Part shown: positions 32,019 to 40,640 of the stretch, piece by piece
How positions within the stretch are numbered: the first letter of the stretch is position 1
Layout: each line of letters starts with the position of its first letter
Source: Pseudomonas antarctica
GTDB taxonomy: Bacteria; Pseudomonadota; Gammaproteobacteria; Pseudomonadales; Pseudomonadaceae
DNA length: 64,000 nt
Reading direction: 5' to 3'
Assembly: GCF_001647715.1 (NCBI RefSeq)
Contig: NZ_CP015600.1
Span: forward strand, 5,146,001 to 5,210,000
The notes under the pieces: model-generated
The model's database searches: none
What the model saw: the letters and a program-made list of their open reading frames with translations, nothing else
Told to the model about the DNA's origin: nothing
Program-made: the position numbers and the translations under genes

Positions 32019-33531
32019 TGCCAGCGTGGTGATTCGACCCCGCACTTCCTGGGAAGCCATGGACCTGGGCGTATTGATGGCTCGGGAACATCGCCTGCTA
32101 TTGATGACCAGTTGGGCAATGGTGACCCTGCCGATATTCATTGTGCTGACCGCCCTGCTGTGGAATTACCCTTCCACCGCCATGTTTTTGTTCTGGTGGC
32201 TAAAACCGGCCTTTGACCGGCTACCGTTGTACATCCTGTCAACAGCCTTGTTTGGCGAGACACCCAGCCTAAAGCAGGCAGTACGCCATTGGCCACGCCT
32301 GCTCAAAGGTCAACTGCTGGCCAGCCTGACCTGGAGACGATTCAGCCTGAGTCGCAGCTTTGTGATGCCGGTTAGACAACTCGAAGGCCTGGACGGCCAA
32401 GCCCGCCAAAGACGCTTAGGAGTGCTCCTGCAGCGCAACGCCGGTGCTGCACGCTGGCTGACCACCATCGGGGTGCATTTGGAAATAGGCCTTTGGTTCG
32501 GTTGCATGGCACTGTTCTATCTATTCATTCCGCAACAACTGGAACTGGATTGGGACTGGCAAGGGCTGGCACTGGCAACCGGTTCAGAGGGGTTGTGGCT
32601 GGAGCATTTGGGCAACGCCTTTTACGCGTTGATCCTGGTGTTCTGGGAACCCATCTATGTCGCATGCGGTTTCAGCCTGTACCTCAACCGCCGCACTGTA
32701 TTGGAGGCCTGGGACCTGGAATTGGTGTTCCGCCGGCTGCGCCAACGCCTGAGCAGTATCGTACCGTTGCTGCTGATGGCCGGGTTGATGCTTCTACCGT
32801 TCAGCCGCCCTGCCATGGCCGAAGCCCCGGAATCTCCCAGGCAGGTCACGACCCAGGCCGCCAGCCAATCGATCAAGACGCTGCTGGACACTCCCCCGTT
32901 CAAAAATCAGGAAACCGTCACCCGTTACCGTTTTGGCGATGACCCTCCCACTGCGAAACACAAGGCGCGCGGTGACGGCAAGCTTCCGGCCTGGCTTCAG
33001 TCGCTGCTGGACACCTTCAACAGCAATACTTTCAAACACGCAGCCTTTGGCCTGGAAATACTGTTATGGAGCCTGCTCGCGGGCTGCGTGGCGCTATTGG
33101 TCTGGCACTATCGCGACTGGCTGCGCACCTTTGTCAGCCGACGCGGGTCACTCAAACCCAACGTTGCCAAACCGGCACCCACACACTTATTCGGCCTGGA
33201 GCTGGGCACCGACACCTTGCCTGACGACGTCGCCAGCGCTGCCGAAGAGCTTTGGCTTACCCAACCAAGGGAAGCGCTTGGCCTGTTGTATCGCGGCCTG
33301 CTCAACCGACTGCTACACGACTTCAACCTGCCTCTGAAAAGCGCGGACACCGAAGGCCAGGTCCTGGAACGCGTTCATCAACTGCAACAACCGCAGCTAC
33401 TGGCCTTCAGCGATGAACTGACTCACCACTGGCAAAACCTCGCCTATGGCCACCGTCTTCCCCCCACCTGGGTACAACAGCAACTGTGTCGCGATTGGCG
33501 TGCCCTCTTCAGCCCGGGAGCCACCCAATGA
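32005..33531 (+). CDS. DUF4129-containing membrane protein
   Basis: A 508-residue protein. Start 32005 (MRLSDASVVIRPRTSW) has GGACGGA upstream and overlaps the previous gene by 14 bp. The N-terminal 260 residues hold about five hydrophobic helices (for example WAMVTLPIFIVLTALLW); a cleavable-looking or membrane segment LLLMAGLMLLPFSRPAMA follows; then a soluble stretch, one more helix near residues 350-375, and a C-terminal DUF4129-like domain containing AAEELWLTQPREALGLLYR. DUF4129 is often found in MoxR/DUF58/transglutaminase clusters. Function unknown. Confidence 0.8.
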   Translation: MRLSDASVVIRPRTSWEAMDLGVLMAREHRLLLMTSWAMVTLPIFIVLTALLWNYPSTAMFLFWWLKPAFDRLPLYILSTALFGETPSLKQAVRHWPRLLKGQLLASLTWRRFSLSRSFVMPVRQLEGLDGQARQRRLGVLLQRNAGAARWLTTIGVHLEIGLWFGCMALFYLFIPQQLELDWDWQGLALATGSEGLWLEHLGNAFYALILVFWEPIYVACGFSLYLNRRTVLEAWDLELVFRRLRQRLSSIVPLLLMAGLMLLPFSRPAMAEAPESPRQVTTQAASQSIKTLLDTPPFKNQETVTRYRFGDDPPTAKHKARGDGKLPAWLQSLLDTFNSNTFKHAAFGLEILLWSLLAGCVALLVWHYRDWLRTFVSRRGSLKPNVAKPAPTHLFGLELGTDTLPDDVASAAEELWLTQPREALGLLYRGLLNRLLHDFNLPLKSADTEGQVLERVHQLQQPQLLAFSDELTHHWQNLAYGHRLPPTWVQQQLCRDWRALFSPGATQ

Positions 33532-34685
33532 ACCGGCCAATGCTGTGGGTCGGCCTGCTGCTGGTATGTTTGCTGGGAGCCGGAGGCCTTTATGTTTGGC
33601 ATATCGCAACGCCCTACGACGAGGTAGTCGACCGCGGCCCGTCGCCGCAAGTCAGGGCAAACACCTACCTGGCGGCCGAATACTTTCTACGCCAGCAAGG
33701 CCTTGCAGTGGAGCATGCCAACAGTCTTGAAAGGCTTGCCGACCTGCCAGCCAAAGGGCACAGCTTGTTGCTGCTGGGTGAGCGCAGCAACATGACGCCA
33801 CGCCAAGTGGACCAACTGCTGGACTGGGCAAAATCCGGTGGCCACTTGCTGCTGGTCGCCGAAGCGCTATGGGATGAAGAGACAGGCAACAGCGGCGACC
33901 TGCTGCTTGATCGGTTGAACATCCACCAAACATTGAGTGAGGCCGCTGACGAACCTACCTCCTCGCGCAGAAAGACAGCGCCGGACCTGACCAAACTGTA
34001 TGTCGACAATGAAACTGCACCGGCCTACTTCAGCTTCGATACCGACTTCAGCCTCACCGATCCCAAGCACCTGGCGCAGTTTTCCGCCAACAGCGCCAGG
34101 TCCAGCCATTTGATGCAACGCAACTTCGGGCACGGCACCGTAACGGTTGTGACCGACAGCGATCTGTGGAAAACCCCGAGTATCGGCAAACACGATAACG
34201 CCTGGCTGTTGTGGTACCTCAACCAGGGCACGGACGTAACCTTGCTGTTCAACAGCGACGTGGACAATCTACTGACCCTGTTGATACGCAACTTTCCCCA
34301 GGCCCTGGTGGCGCTCATCGCGCTGATTGCCCTGGCACTCTGGCAGGCCGGTATGCGCCAAGGCCCAATCCGTACACCAGCACCCAAGGCACGCCGGCAG
34401 TTGCAGGAACACTTGAAGGCCAGTGCCGACTTCCTGCTGCGACGCAGTGGCCAAGGCACGCTGTTGCAAGCGTTACAGGGTGATGTCCAGCGTGCTGCAA
34501 GGCGTCGCCACCCAGGCTTTGAACACCTCGAAACCGCTGAACAGTGGCAGGTACTTGAACGCCTGACGCGCCAACCCTCCCACGTCATCCGCCAGGCCCT
34601 CGGCCCACTCCCGGCAAAACGGCTCTCCAGCGCCGATTTCAGCCGGGAAGTAGCATGCCTGCAAACTCTGAGGAACGCCCTATGA
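33528..34685 (+). CDS. DUF4350-family membrane protein
   Basis: A 385-residue protein starting MNRPMLWVGLLLVCLLGAGG, an N-terminal membrane anchor (about 5-24). The external domain (about 30-255) resembles DUF4350, a ThuA/glutamine-amidotransferase-like alpha/beta fold (GHSLLLLGERSNMTPRQVDQL; WAKSGGHLLLVAEALWD). A second membrane helix is about 260-285 (ALVALIALIALALWQ), with a basic cytoplasmic tail. Topology suggests a periplasmic sensor or binding domain linked to the cytoplasmic MoxR ATPase encoded next. ATGA overlaps couple it to both neighbours. Confidence 0.8.
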   Translation: MNRPMLWVGLLLVCLLGAGGLYVWHIATPYDEVVDRGPSPQVRANTYLAAEYFLRQQGLAVEHANSLERLADLPAKGHSLLLLGERSNMTPRQVDQLLDWAKSGGHLLLVAEALWDEETGNSGDLLLDRLNIHQTLSEAADEPTSSRRKTAPDLTKLYVDNETAPAYFSFDTDFSLTDPKHLAQFSANSARSSHLMQRNFGHGTVTVVTDSDLWKTPSIGKHDNAWLLWYLNQGTDVTLLFNSDVDNLLTLLIRNFPQALVALIALIALALWQAGMRQGPIRTPAPKARRQLQEHLKASADFLLRRSGQGTLLQALQGDVQRAARRRHPGFEHLETAEQWQVLERLTRQPSHVIRQALGPLPAKRLSSADFSREVACLQTLRNAL

Positions 34686-35677
34686 GCGATTTTCCAACGG
34701 CCACTGACCAGACTGCCGAAAGCCTTCAACACGCCAGCCAACAGGCACAGGCCCTGCGCGTTGAACTGCGCAAGGCAGTGATCGGCCAGGATCAGGTGAT
34801 CGACGACGTGCTCACCGCACTGATCGCAGGCGGCCATGTACTGCTTGAAGGCGTACCCGGCCTTGGTAAAACGCTGCTGGTGCGCGCGCTGGCCCGTTGT
34901 TTCGGTGGCGATTTCGCACGCATCCAGTTCACGCCGGACCTGATGCCCAGCGATGTCACCGGTCACGCCGTGTACGACCTGCACACCGAACAATTCAAGC
35001 TGCGCAAGGGGCCGCTGTTCACTCACCTGTTGCTGGCCGACGAAATCAACCGCGCCCCGGCCAAGACTCAGGCCGCCCTGCTTGAAGCCATGCAGGAGCG
35101 TCAAGTCACCCTTGAAGGTGAGGCACTGCCCATCGGCCAACCCTTCATGGTGCTGGCGACGCAAAACCCCATTGAACAGGAAGGCACCTACCCGCTGCCC
35201 GAGGCCGAGTTGGATCGGTTCATGTTCAAAGTGCGCATGGACTACCCCGATTCACAGCAGGAACTGGATATGGTACGCGAAGTAACGCGCTCATCCCGGG
35301 CCGATATGCTGGACGTGCAGCCATTACGCACCGTGCTGCAAGCCGAGGATGTGCTGCAGTTACAGCGGATTGCCAGCGAACTGGCACTGGATGAACACGT
35401 ACTCGACTATGCCGTACGCCTGGCCAGGGCTACTCGCAGCTGGCCGGGGCTGACCATCGGTGCAGGCCCTCGCGCCTCCATCGCCCTGGTACGCGGCGCC
35501 CGCGCCCGTGCTTTGCTGCGCGGGGGCGCGTTCGTCACTCCAGACGATATCAAGGGCTGCGCGTTGGCGGTGCTGCGCCACCGGGTTCGTATCGCTCCCG
35601 AACTGGACATCGACGGATTGGAAGTGGACCAGGTGCTCAAGCAGTTGCTGGACCAGATTCCGGCACCTCGGCAATGA
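34682..35677 (+). CDS. MoxR-family AAA+ ATPase
   Basis: A 331-residue MoxR ATPase. Start 34682 overlaps the DUF4350 stop by 4 bp. Walker A is GVPGLGKT (about residues 62-69), Walker B LLLADEINRAPAKTQAALLE, sensor 1 is VLATQNPIEQEGTYPLPEAE, and the lid contains WPGLTIGAGPRASIALVRGA. MoxR proteins act as chaperone-like motors that mature or activate partner proteins, usually with VWA/DUF58 proteins encoded alongside. Here the DUF58 gene follows 7 bp later, so the pair is the likely core of the operon. Cytoplasmic. Confidence 0.95.
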   Translation: MSDFPTATDQTAESLQHASQQAQALRVELRKAVIGQDQVIDDVLTALIAGGHVLLEGVPGLGKTLLVRALARCFGGDFARIQFTPDLMPSDVTGHAVYDLHTEQFKLRKGPLFTHLLLADEINRAPAKTQAALLEAMQERQVTLEGEALPIGQPFMVLATQNPIEQEGTYPLPEAELDRFMFKVRMDYPDSQQELDMVREVTRSSRADMLDVQPLRTVLQAEDVLQLQRIASELALDEHVLDYAVRLARATRSWPGLTIGAGPRASIALVRGARARALLRGGAFVTPDDIKGCALAVLRHRVRIAPELDIDGLEVDQVLKQLLDQIPAPRQ

Positions 35678-35684
35678 CCCGTCC

Positions 35685-37016
35685 ATGAAGCCGACTCGTC
35701 TGCTGCTGATCTGGCTCGGCGTACTGCTGGGTTTGAACACCCTGCTGGGTGCCGCTGCGGCCTTACAATTCAAGGTGCCCGACACCCTGTATTCGGTGGC
35801 TTGGGGCCTGCTGCTTGCGCTGTTTCTACTGGCGCTGCTGGACGCCTTGCGCTTAAGCCGCCTGCCGTGTGCTCGCGTGCGGCGGCAGATGCCAGGTAGC
35901 CTGGCCCTGGGTCGTTGGGGCGAGGTGCGTCTGACGCTCGAACACGATTACCCACAGCCGCTGACGGTACAGGTATTCGACCATGCGCCTGACGGCCTGA
36001 GCATGGAGAATATGCCCCAATCCATCGAACTGCGCCCCGGTCTAAGCAGCGAACTGGGCTATCGCCTGCGCCCCTTACGACGCGGGCACTTCAGTTTCAG
36101 CCGTTGTGAGATTCACCTGCCCAGCCCCTTGGGGCTCTGGTCCGCGAGGCGTCTGGTTGAGGCCCGCGATACGACCCGTGTTTATCCGGACTTCGCCCAT
36201 CTGTATGGCGCACAGTTATTGGGGGTCGACAATTGGTTGAGCCAACTGGGCATACGTCAACGCCAGCGGCGAGGGCTGGGGCTGGAGTTTCATCAGTTAC
36301 GCGAGTTTCACGAAGGCGACAGCCTGCGGCAGATCGACTGGAAAGCCACCGCGCGCCAGCGCACGCCAATCGCCCGGGAATATCAGGACGAGCGCGACCA
36401 GCAAATTGTGTTCATGCTTGATTGTGGCCGGCGCATGCGCAGCCAGGACGCAGAACTCTCTCACTTCGATCACGCCCTCAATGCGTGTTTGCTGCTCAGC
36501 TATGTCGCCTTGCGCCAAGGCGACGCGGTGGGGCTATGCACTTTTGCCTGTGACCAGCCCCGCTACCTGGCGCCCGTCAAGGGCACCGGCCAACTGAACC
36601 TGTTGCTCAATGCCGTATACGACCTCGACACCACCCGCCGCACCGCCGACTACCAAGCCGCCGCCAGCCAGTTACTGGCCCGACAAAAACGCAGGGCGCT
36701 CGTCATTGTGGTCACCAATCTACGGGATGAAGACGATGAAGAACTGCTGACGGCGGTTAAACGCATCGGTCGGCAACACCGGGTACTGGTCGCCAGCCTG
36801 CGGGAAGACGTGCTCGACCAACTGCGCCAATCCCCCGTGCAAACTTTGCCCGAAGCGCTGGCCTACAGCGGCACCATCGACTACCTCAATAAAAGAAACG
36901 ATCTGCATGAGCGCTTGAGCGCGCACGGCTTGTCGGTACTGGATACGCTGCCCTCAGGGCTTGGAGCGGCCTTGGTGACGCGTTATTTGGGCTGGAAAAA
37001 AGCGGGCGTATTGTGA
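35685..37016 (+). CDS. DUF58 (VWA-like) membrane protein, MoxR partner
   Basis: A 443-residue DUF58 protein, the last gene of the operon. Two N-terminal membrane helices (about 5-28 and 33-55) are followed by a beta domain and then the DUF58 core with LGLEFHQLREFHEGDSLRQI and IDWKATARQRTPIAREYQDE. The VWA-type metal site begins FMLDCGRRMRS: the family DxSxS is replaced by DCGRR, so metal binding may be altered or absent. It likely interacts with MoxR at the membrane. Confidence 0.92.
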   Translation: MKPTRLLLIWLGVLLGLNTLLGAAAALQFKVPDTLYSVAWGLLLALFLLALLDALRLSRLPCARVRRQMPGSLALGRWGEVRLTLEHDYPQPLTVQVFDHAPDGLSMENMPQSIELRPGLSSELGYRLRPLRRGHFSFSRCEIHLPSPLGLWSARRLVEARDTTRVYPDFAHLYGAQLLGVDNWLSQLGIRQRQRRGLGLEFHQLREFHEGDSLRQIDWKATARQRTPIAREYQDERDQQIVFMLDCGRRMRSQDAELSHFDHALNACLLLSYVALRQGDAVGLCTFACDQPRYLAPVKGTGQLNLLLNAVYDLDTTRRTADYQAAASQLLARQKRRALVIVVTNLRDEDDEELLTAVKRIGRQHRVLVASLREDVLDQLRQSPVQTLPEALAYSGTIDYLNKRNDLHERLSAHGLSVLDTLPSGLGAALVTRYLGWKKAGVL

Positions 37017-37033
37017 AACATGCGCACGACCAC

Positions 37034-37057
37034 GGCCTGGTTAATCACACCCAGGCC
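37034..37057. terminator. Hairpin after the MoxR operon
   Basis: GGCCTGG and CCAGGCC pair around a 10-base loop in the 61-bp gap between convergent genes. There is no T-run, so termination is uncertain. Confidence 0.35.
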
Positions 37058-37077
37058 GGGGCGACAGCGCGCAATGT

Positions 37078-37455
37078 CTAGGCGGAAGCCTGCAAAGGAT
37101 CAAAACTGAAGTAATGCCACAGGGCATTGATCAATTGCTCATATGCCTCGGGCGCTTCGACCACACTGAACCCTGAGTCATAGTGTTGCGGGTTGACGTC
37201 TTCATGGCTCCATAAGCAGGTTGCGGTGAGGTCAATTGCCTGGAAATCACCGTCAGCTGTAGGAATTTTCAAACGCAGCTCAAACGCCACGTCGACCATC
37301 ATGGGTAATTGGCTGATCAACATCAGCCCGTCTTTGGACACGTTACCCAAGTAGCCAATAGGCTTGTCCGTAAGCCGGTTGAACACTTTCAGGAAACATG
37401 ACAACTGGTGCCGCTCAATCCGTCGGTCGGTAAACATGTTGAAATCGCCATCCAT
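37078..37455 (-). CDS. PilZ-domain cyclic-di-GMP-binding protein
   Basis: A 125-residue stand-alone PilZ protein. The c-di-GMP site is visible as RRIERH near residues 11-16 followed by NVSKDGL near residue 39, the RxxxR and (D/N)xSxxG elements. It probably transmits c-di-GMP levels to motility or surface functions, target unknown. The second Met (MFTDRRIER, start 37437) is an equally good candidate; neither has a strong ribosome site. Confidence 0.85.
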   Translation of the reverse strand: MDGDFNMFTDRRIERHQLSCFLKVFNRLTDKPIGYLGNVSKDGLMLISQLPMMVDVAFELRLKIPTADGDFQAIDLTATCLWSHEDVNPQHYDSGFSVVEAPEAYEQLINALWHYFSFDPLQASA

Positions 37456-37662
37456 TGGCCATGAGTCTGGCCGCGCCAGTGATTCGGAACGGGCGATAGG
37501 GCCCGCTCTCCCTGGGGATCAGCGCGACTACAGCATGCGCTTTGTCGCTCTACAGCTGCCAACCCCAAGCATTCCATTCGTTTGAACATAACCTTGTACA
37601 AACGAACACTCAAAGAATAGCTCAAGACTGGCGCCGGGCGAGCTATAGAATGACAAATATCA

Positions 37663-38037
37663 TCAAAGTGACGCCGGGCGTGGTTGCGCAACGCTCGCGC
37701 CGGAGTAATGTCCCAGTTGCTGCAGGGTGTCGAGCCGGGCACGGGCACGGTAGGCGTACTCGCTGGACGGGTACTGATTGATGATGAACTGGTAGGTTTG
37801 CACCGCATCGACAAACAATTTTTGCCGTTCCAGGCATTGCCCGCGCAACATCGAGACTTCCGGTTGCACATAGCGACGGGTACGGCTCTCGCGGTCTACC
37901 TGGGACAACTCCAGGGTAACGCGCTCGCAATCACCCACCCCATAGGCACGGTAAGCATTGTTCAAATGATGGTCCATCGACCAGCGGGTACAGCCGACGA
38001 CACTGACGGCCAAGGCAGCAATGAGCAAAATTCGCAT
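37663..38037 (-). CDS. Lipoprotein with tetratricopeptide-like repeat
   Basis: A 124-residue exported lipoprotein. Signal peptide MRILLIAALAVSVVGC ends in a lipobox-like VVGC with Cys at residue 16; the +2 residue is Thr, so outer-membrane sorting is expected. The remainder is TPR-like: AYRAYGVGDCERVTLELSQV and AVQTYQFIINQYPSSEYAYR. AGGAG lies 6 bp upstream of the ATG at 38035-38037. A much longer frame continuing through the pyk gene on this strand is spurious. Function unknown. Confidence 0.85.
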   Translation of the reverse strand: MRILLIAALAVSVVGCTRWSMDHHLNNAYRAYGVGDCERVTLELSQVDRESRTRRYVQPEVSMLRGQCLERQKLFVDAVQTYQFIINQYPSSEYAYRARARLDTLQQLGHYSGASVAQPRPASL

Positions 38038-38211
38038 GGGGTTCTCCTGTCTTGTGCAGTGTATCGACCCCTCGTCGAAAATCTTCAAGGATGTTCGTCT
38101 ATTCGATTGGAGCGAAAACAAGCGAATCATCGATAAGTAGTGCAAACGAACAATGACTACAACCAAAGAGCATAGTAGCCTTCCCCAGCGCTTGAACTCA
38201 GGAGTCTGTGC

Positions 38212-39663
38212 ATGTCCGTCCGTCGTACCAAAATCGTCGCCACCCTTGGCCCGGCCAGTAACTCGCCGGAAGTCCTCGAACAGCTGATTCTGGCTGGTTT
38301 GGACGTTGCCCGTCTGAACTTCTCCCACGGCACCCCGGACGAGCACAAGGCTCGCGCCAAGCTGGTGCGTGACTTGGCCGCCAAGCACGGCCGCTTCGTG
38401 GCATTGCTGGGTGACCTGCAAGGCCCGAAAATCCGTATCGCCAAATTCGCCAACAAGCGAATCGAACTGAAGATCGGTGACAAGTTCACCTTCTCCACCA
38501 GCCATTCGCTGACCGAAGGCAACCAGGACGTCGTAGGTATCGACTACCCGGACCTGGTCAAGGATTGCGGTGTCGGTGACGAACTGCTGCTGGACGACGG
38601 TCGCGTGGTCATGCGCGTCGACACAGCGACCCCCACCGAACTGAACTGCACCGTGATCATCGGTGGTCCGCTGTCCGACCACAAAGGCATCAACCGCCGC
38701 GGCGGTGGCCTGACGGCGCCAGCCCTGACTGAAAAAGACAAGGCCGACATCAAGCTCGCCGCCGAAATGGAAGTGGACTACCTCGCTGTGTCCTTCCCGC
38801 GCGACGCCGCCGACATGGAATACGCCCGTAAACTGCGCGACGAAGCCGGCGGCACCGCTTGGCTGGTGGCGAAGATCGAACGCGCCGAAGCCGTGGCCAA
38901 TGACGAAACCCTCGACGGCCTGATCAAAGCGTCCGACGCAGTCATGGTTGCCCGTGGTGACCTGGGCGTGGAAATCGGTGACGCCGAGCTGATCGGTATT
39001 CAGAAGAAGATCATCCTGCACGCACGCCGCCACAATAAAGCGGTGATCGTGGCGACCCAGATGATGGAGTCGATGATCCAGAACCCGATGCCAACTCGTG
39101 CCGAAGTGTCTGACGTGGCCAACGCCGTGCTCGACTACACCGACGCCGTGATGCTCTCGGCTGAAAGTGCTGCCGGCCCGTACCCGCTCGAAGCCGTCCA
39201 GGCCATGGCGCGTATCTGCGTCGGTGCCGAAAAGCACCCGACCAGCAAGACCTCCAGCCACCGTATCGGCAAAGTGTTCGAAAGCTGCGACCAGAGCATC
39301 GCGCTGGCAGCCATGTACACCGCCAACCACTTCCCGGGCGTTAAAGCGATCATCGCCTTGACCGAAAGTGGCTACACGCCGTTGATCATGTCGCGCATCC
39401 GTTCCTCGATCCCGATCTACGCGTTCTCCCCGCACCGCGAAACCCAGGCCCGCGCGGCCATGTTCCGTGGCGTGTACACCGTCCCGTTTGACCCGGCATC
39501 CCTGCCGCCAAACCAAGTCAGCCAGGCGGCTATCGACGAACTGCTTAAACGTGGCGTTGTGGAAAAAGGCGACTGGGTCATCCTGACCAAGGGCGACAGC
39601 TACCACACCATCGGCGGCACCAACGGCATGAAAATCCTGCACGTTGGCGACCCAATGGTCTGA
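38212..39663 (+). CDS. pykA: Pyruvate kinase II
   Basis: Makes pyruvate and ATP from phosphoenolpyruvate and ADP at the end of the Entner-Doudoroff route. The 483-residue product has the expected length. It begins MSVRRTKIVATLGPAS; the active site contains RLNFSHG, the catalytic Lys in VAKIERAEA, and the metal-binding DAVMVARGDLGVEIG; ATQMMESM and VMLSAESAAGPYP follow. Similarity is to the type II (PykA, AMP and sugar-phosphate-activated) enzyme. Terminated by a strong hairpin. Confidence 0.96.
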   Translation: MSVRRTKIVATLGPASNSPEVLEQLILAGLDVARLNFSHGTPDEHKARAKLVRDLAAKHGRFVALLGDLQGPKIRIAKFANKRIELKIGDKFTFSTSHSLTEGNQDVVGIDYPDLVKDCGVGDELLLDDGRVVMRVDTATPTELNCTVIIGGPLSDHKGINRRGGGLTAPALTEKDKADIKLAAEMEVDYLAVSFPRDAADMEYARKLRDEAGGTAWLVAKIERAEAVANDETLDGLIKASDAVMVARGDLGVEIGDAELIGIQKKIILHARRHNKAVIVATQMMESMIQNPMPTRAEVSDVANAVLDYTDAVMLSAESAAGPYPLEAVQAMARICVGAEKHPTSKTSSHRIGKVFESCDQSIALAAMYTANHFPGVKAIIALTESGYTPLIMSRIRSSIPIYAFSPHRETQARAAMFRGVYTVPFDPASLPPNQVSQAAIDELLKRGVVEKGDWVILTKGDSYHTIGGTNGMKILHVGDPMV

Positions 39664-39680
39664 GTGACACGCTGAAAAAC

Positions 39681-39713
39681 AAAAGCCCCGCCATGTGAAT
39701 GGCGGGGCTTTTT
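39681..39713 (+). terminator. Terminator after pykA
   Basis: AAAGCCCCGCCAT-GTGA-ATGGCGGGGCTTTTT, a long stem with a T-run, 18 bp beyond the stop. Confidence 0.95.
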
Positions 39714-39747
39714 GCATTTCAAGGCAGGGTGACGGGTTAAATTAGAG

Positions 39748-39838
39748 GGCCTCATCGCAGGCAAGCCAGCTCTCACATTTTACTGCGTACACCCTGAAGG
39801 AACTCGGTCGAATGTGGGAGCGGGCTTGCTCGCGAATA
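39748..39838. repeat. REP pair, divergent arms, type A/B
   Basis: Same arrangement as the element at 17312: CTCATCGCAGGCAAGCC on the left, TGTGGGAGCGGGCTTGCTCG on the right, and the shared inner GGAACTCGGTCGA. One base of the left arm has changed (CTCTCACA for CTCCCACA). Confidence 0.88.
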
Positions 39839-39860
39839 CGTCGGCCCCGTCAACGCACAT

Positions 39861-40610
39861 TCATCGCCGAGAAATAAAGGCCGACAACGCCGCAATCGCT
39901 TCCGGCGATTTCAAGCGCTGAGTAAACAACGCGCCCTCTTCCTCGATCACTTGCCGCAACTGCTCGCGATCAACACTTTTCATCAGGTGTTTGCTGACCT
40001 GCACCGCCCCTGGCGCCAGGGTTTCAAAGCGCTCGGCAATCTCTCGCGCTTTGGCCAACGCCGCTTTGCCGCTGCCCAACGCCTCGGTCGCAATCCCCCA
40101 TGCCGCCGCCTGCTCGCCCGTAAAACCTTCGCCTAGCAGCAACAATTCTGCCGCTTTCGCATGCCCCAACAGACGCGGCAGGATCAGACTTGAGCCAAAC
40201 TCGGGGCACAACCCCAAATTAACGAATGGCATGCGCAAGCGTGCATCGCGACTGATATACACCAGGTCGCAATGCAGCAGCAGGGTCGTGCCGATACCGA
40301 CTGCCGCGCCCGCTACAGCGGCAATGACCGGTTTGCGGCAGTTGAGCAGGCTTTTCATGAAGTGGAACGGTGGGCTGTCGAGGTCACTGGGCGGCTGTTC
40401 GAGGAAGTCGGCAATATCGTTGCCGGCCGTGAAGCAGTCGCTACTGCCCTGGATCAACACGGCACTGACGCCTGAGTCAGCATCAGCCTGTTCCAGCGCC
40501 TCGGCCAGTTGCGTGTACATGGCGCGCGTCAGGGCGTTTTTCTTGTCGGGACGATTGAGCTGCAAGGTCAGCAGCCCGCGTTCGCGTTGCAGCAGGATGG
40601 CGTCAGTCAT
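39861..40610 (-). CDS. Enoyl-CoA hydratase/isomerase-family protein
   Basis: A 249-residue crotonase-fold enzyme acting on an acyl-CoA of unknown identity. The oxyanion-hole segments are FTAGNDIADFLE and AAVAGAAVGIGTTLLLHCD. The usual first hydratase Glu (in QPE) is replaced by MPF, while LCPEFGSSLILPRLLG resembles the PEGCSS motif of Delta3,Delta2-enoyl-CoA isomerases, so isomerase activity is as likely as hydration. It follows the ferredoxin-reductase gene by 30 bp on the same strand. Confidence 0.88.
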   Translation of the reverse strand: MTDAILLQRERGLLTLQLNRPDKKNALTRAMYTQLAEALEQADADSGVSAVLIQGSSDCFTAGNDIADFLEQPPSDLDSPPFHFMKSLLNCRKPVIAAVAGAAVGIGTTLLLHCDLVYISRDARLRMPFVNLGLCPEFGSSLILPRLLGHAKAAELLLLGEGFTGEQAAAWGIATEALGSGKAALAKAREIAERFETLAPGAVQVSKHLMKSVDREQLRQVIEEEGALFTQRLKSPEAIAALSAFISRR

Positions 40611-40640
40611 GGCGAATCTCGCGGCTGTAGAATTCAGCGC

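Noticed and set aside
38038..39717. N-terminal extension of the lipoprotein frame through pykA
   Set aside because: The true lipoprotein begins at 38037 with a signal peptide and AGGAG; the upstream part is antisense to pykA.
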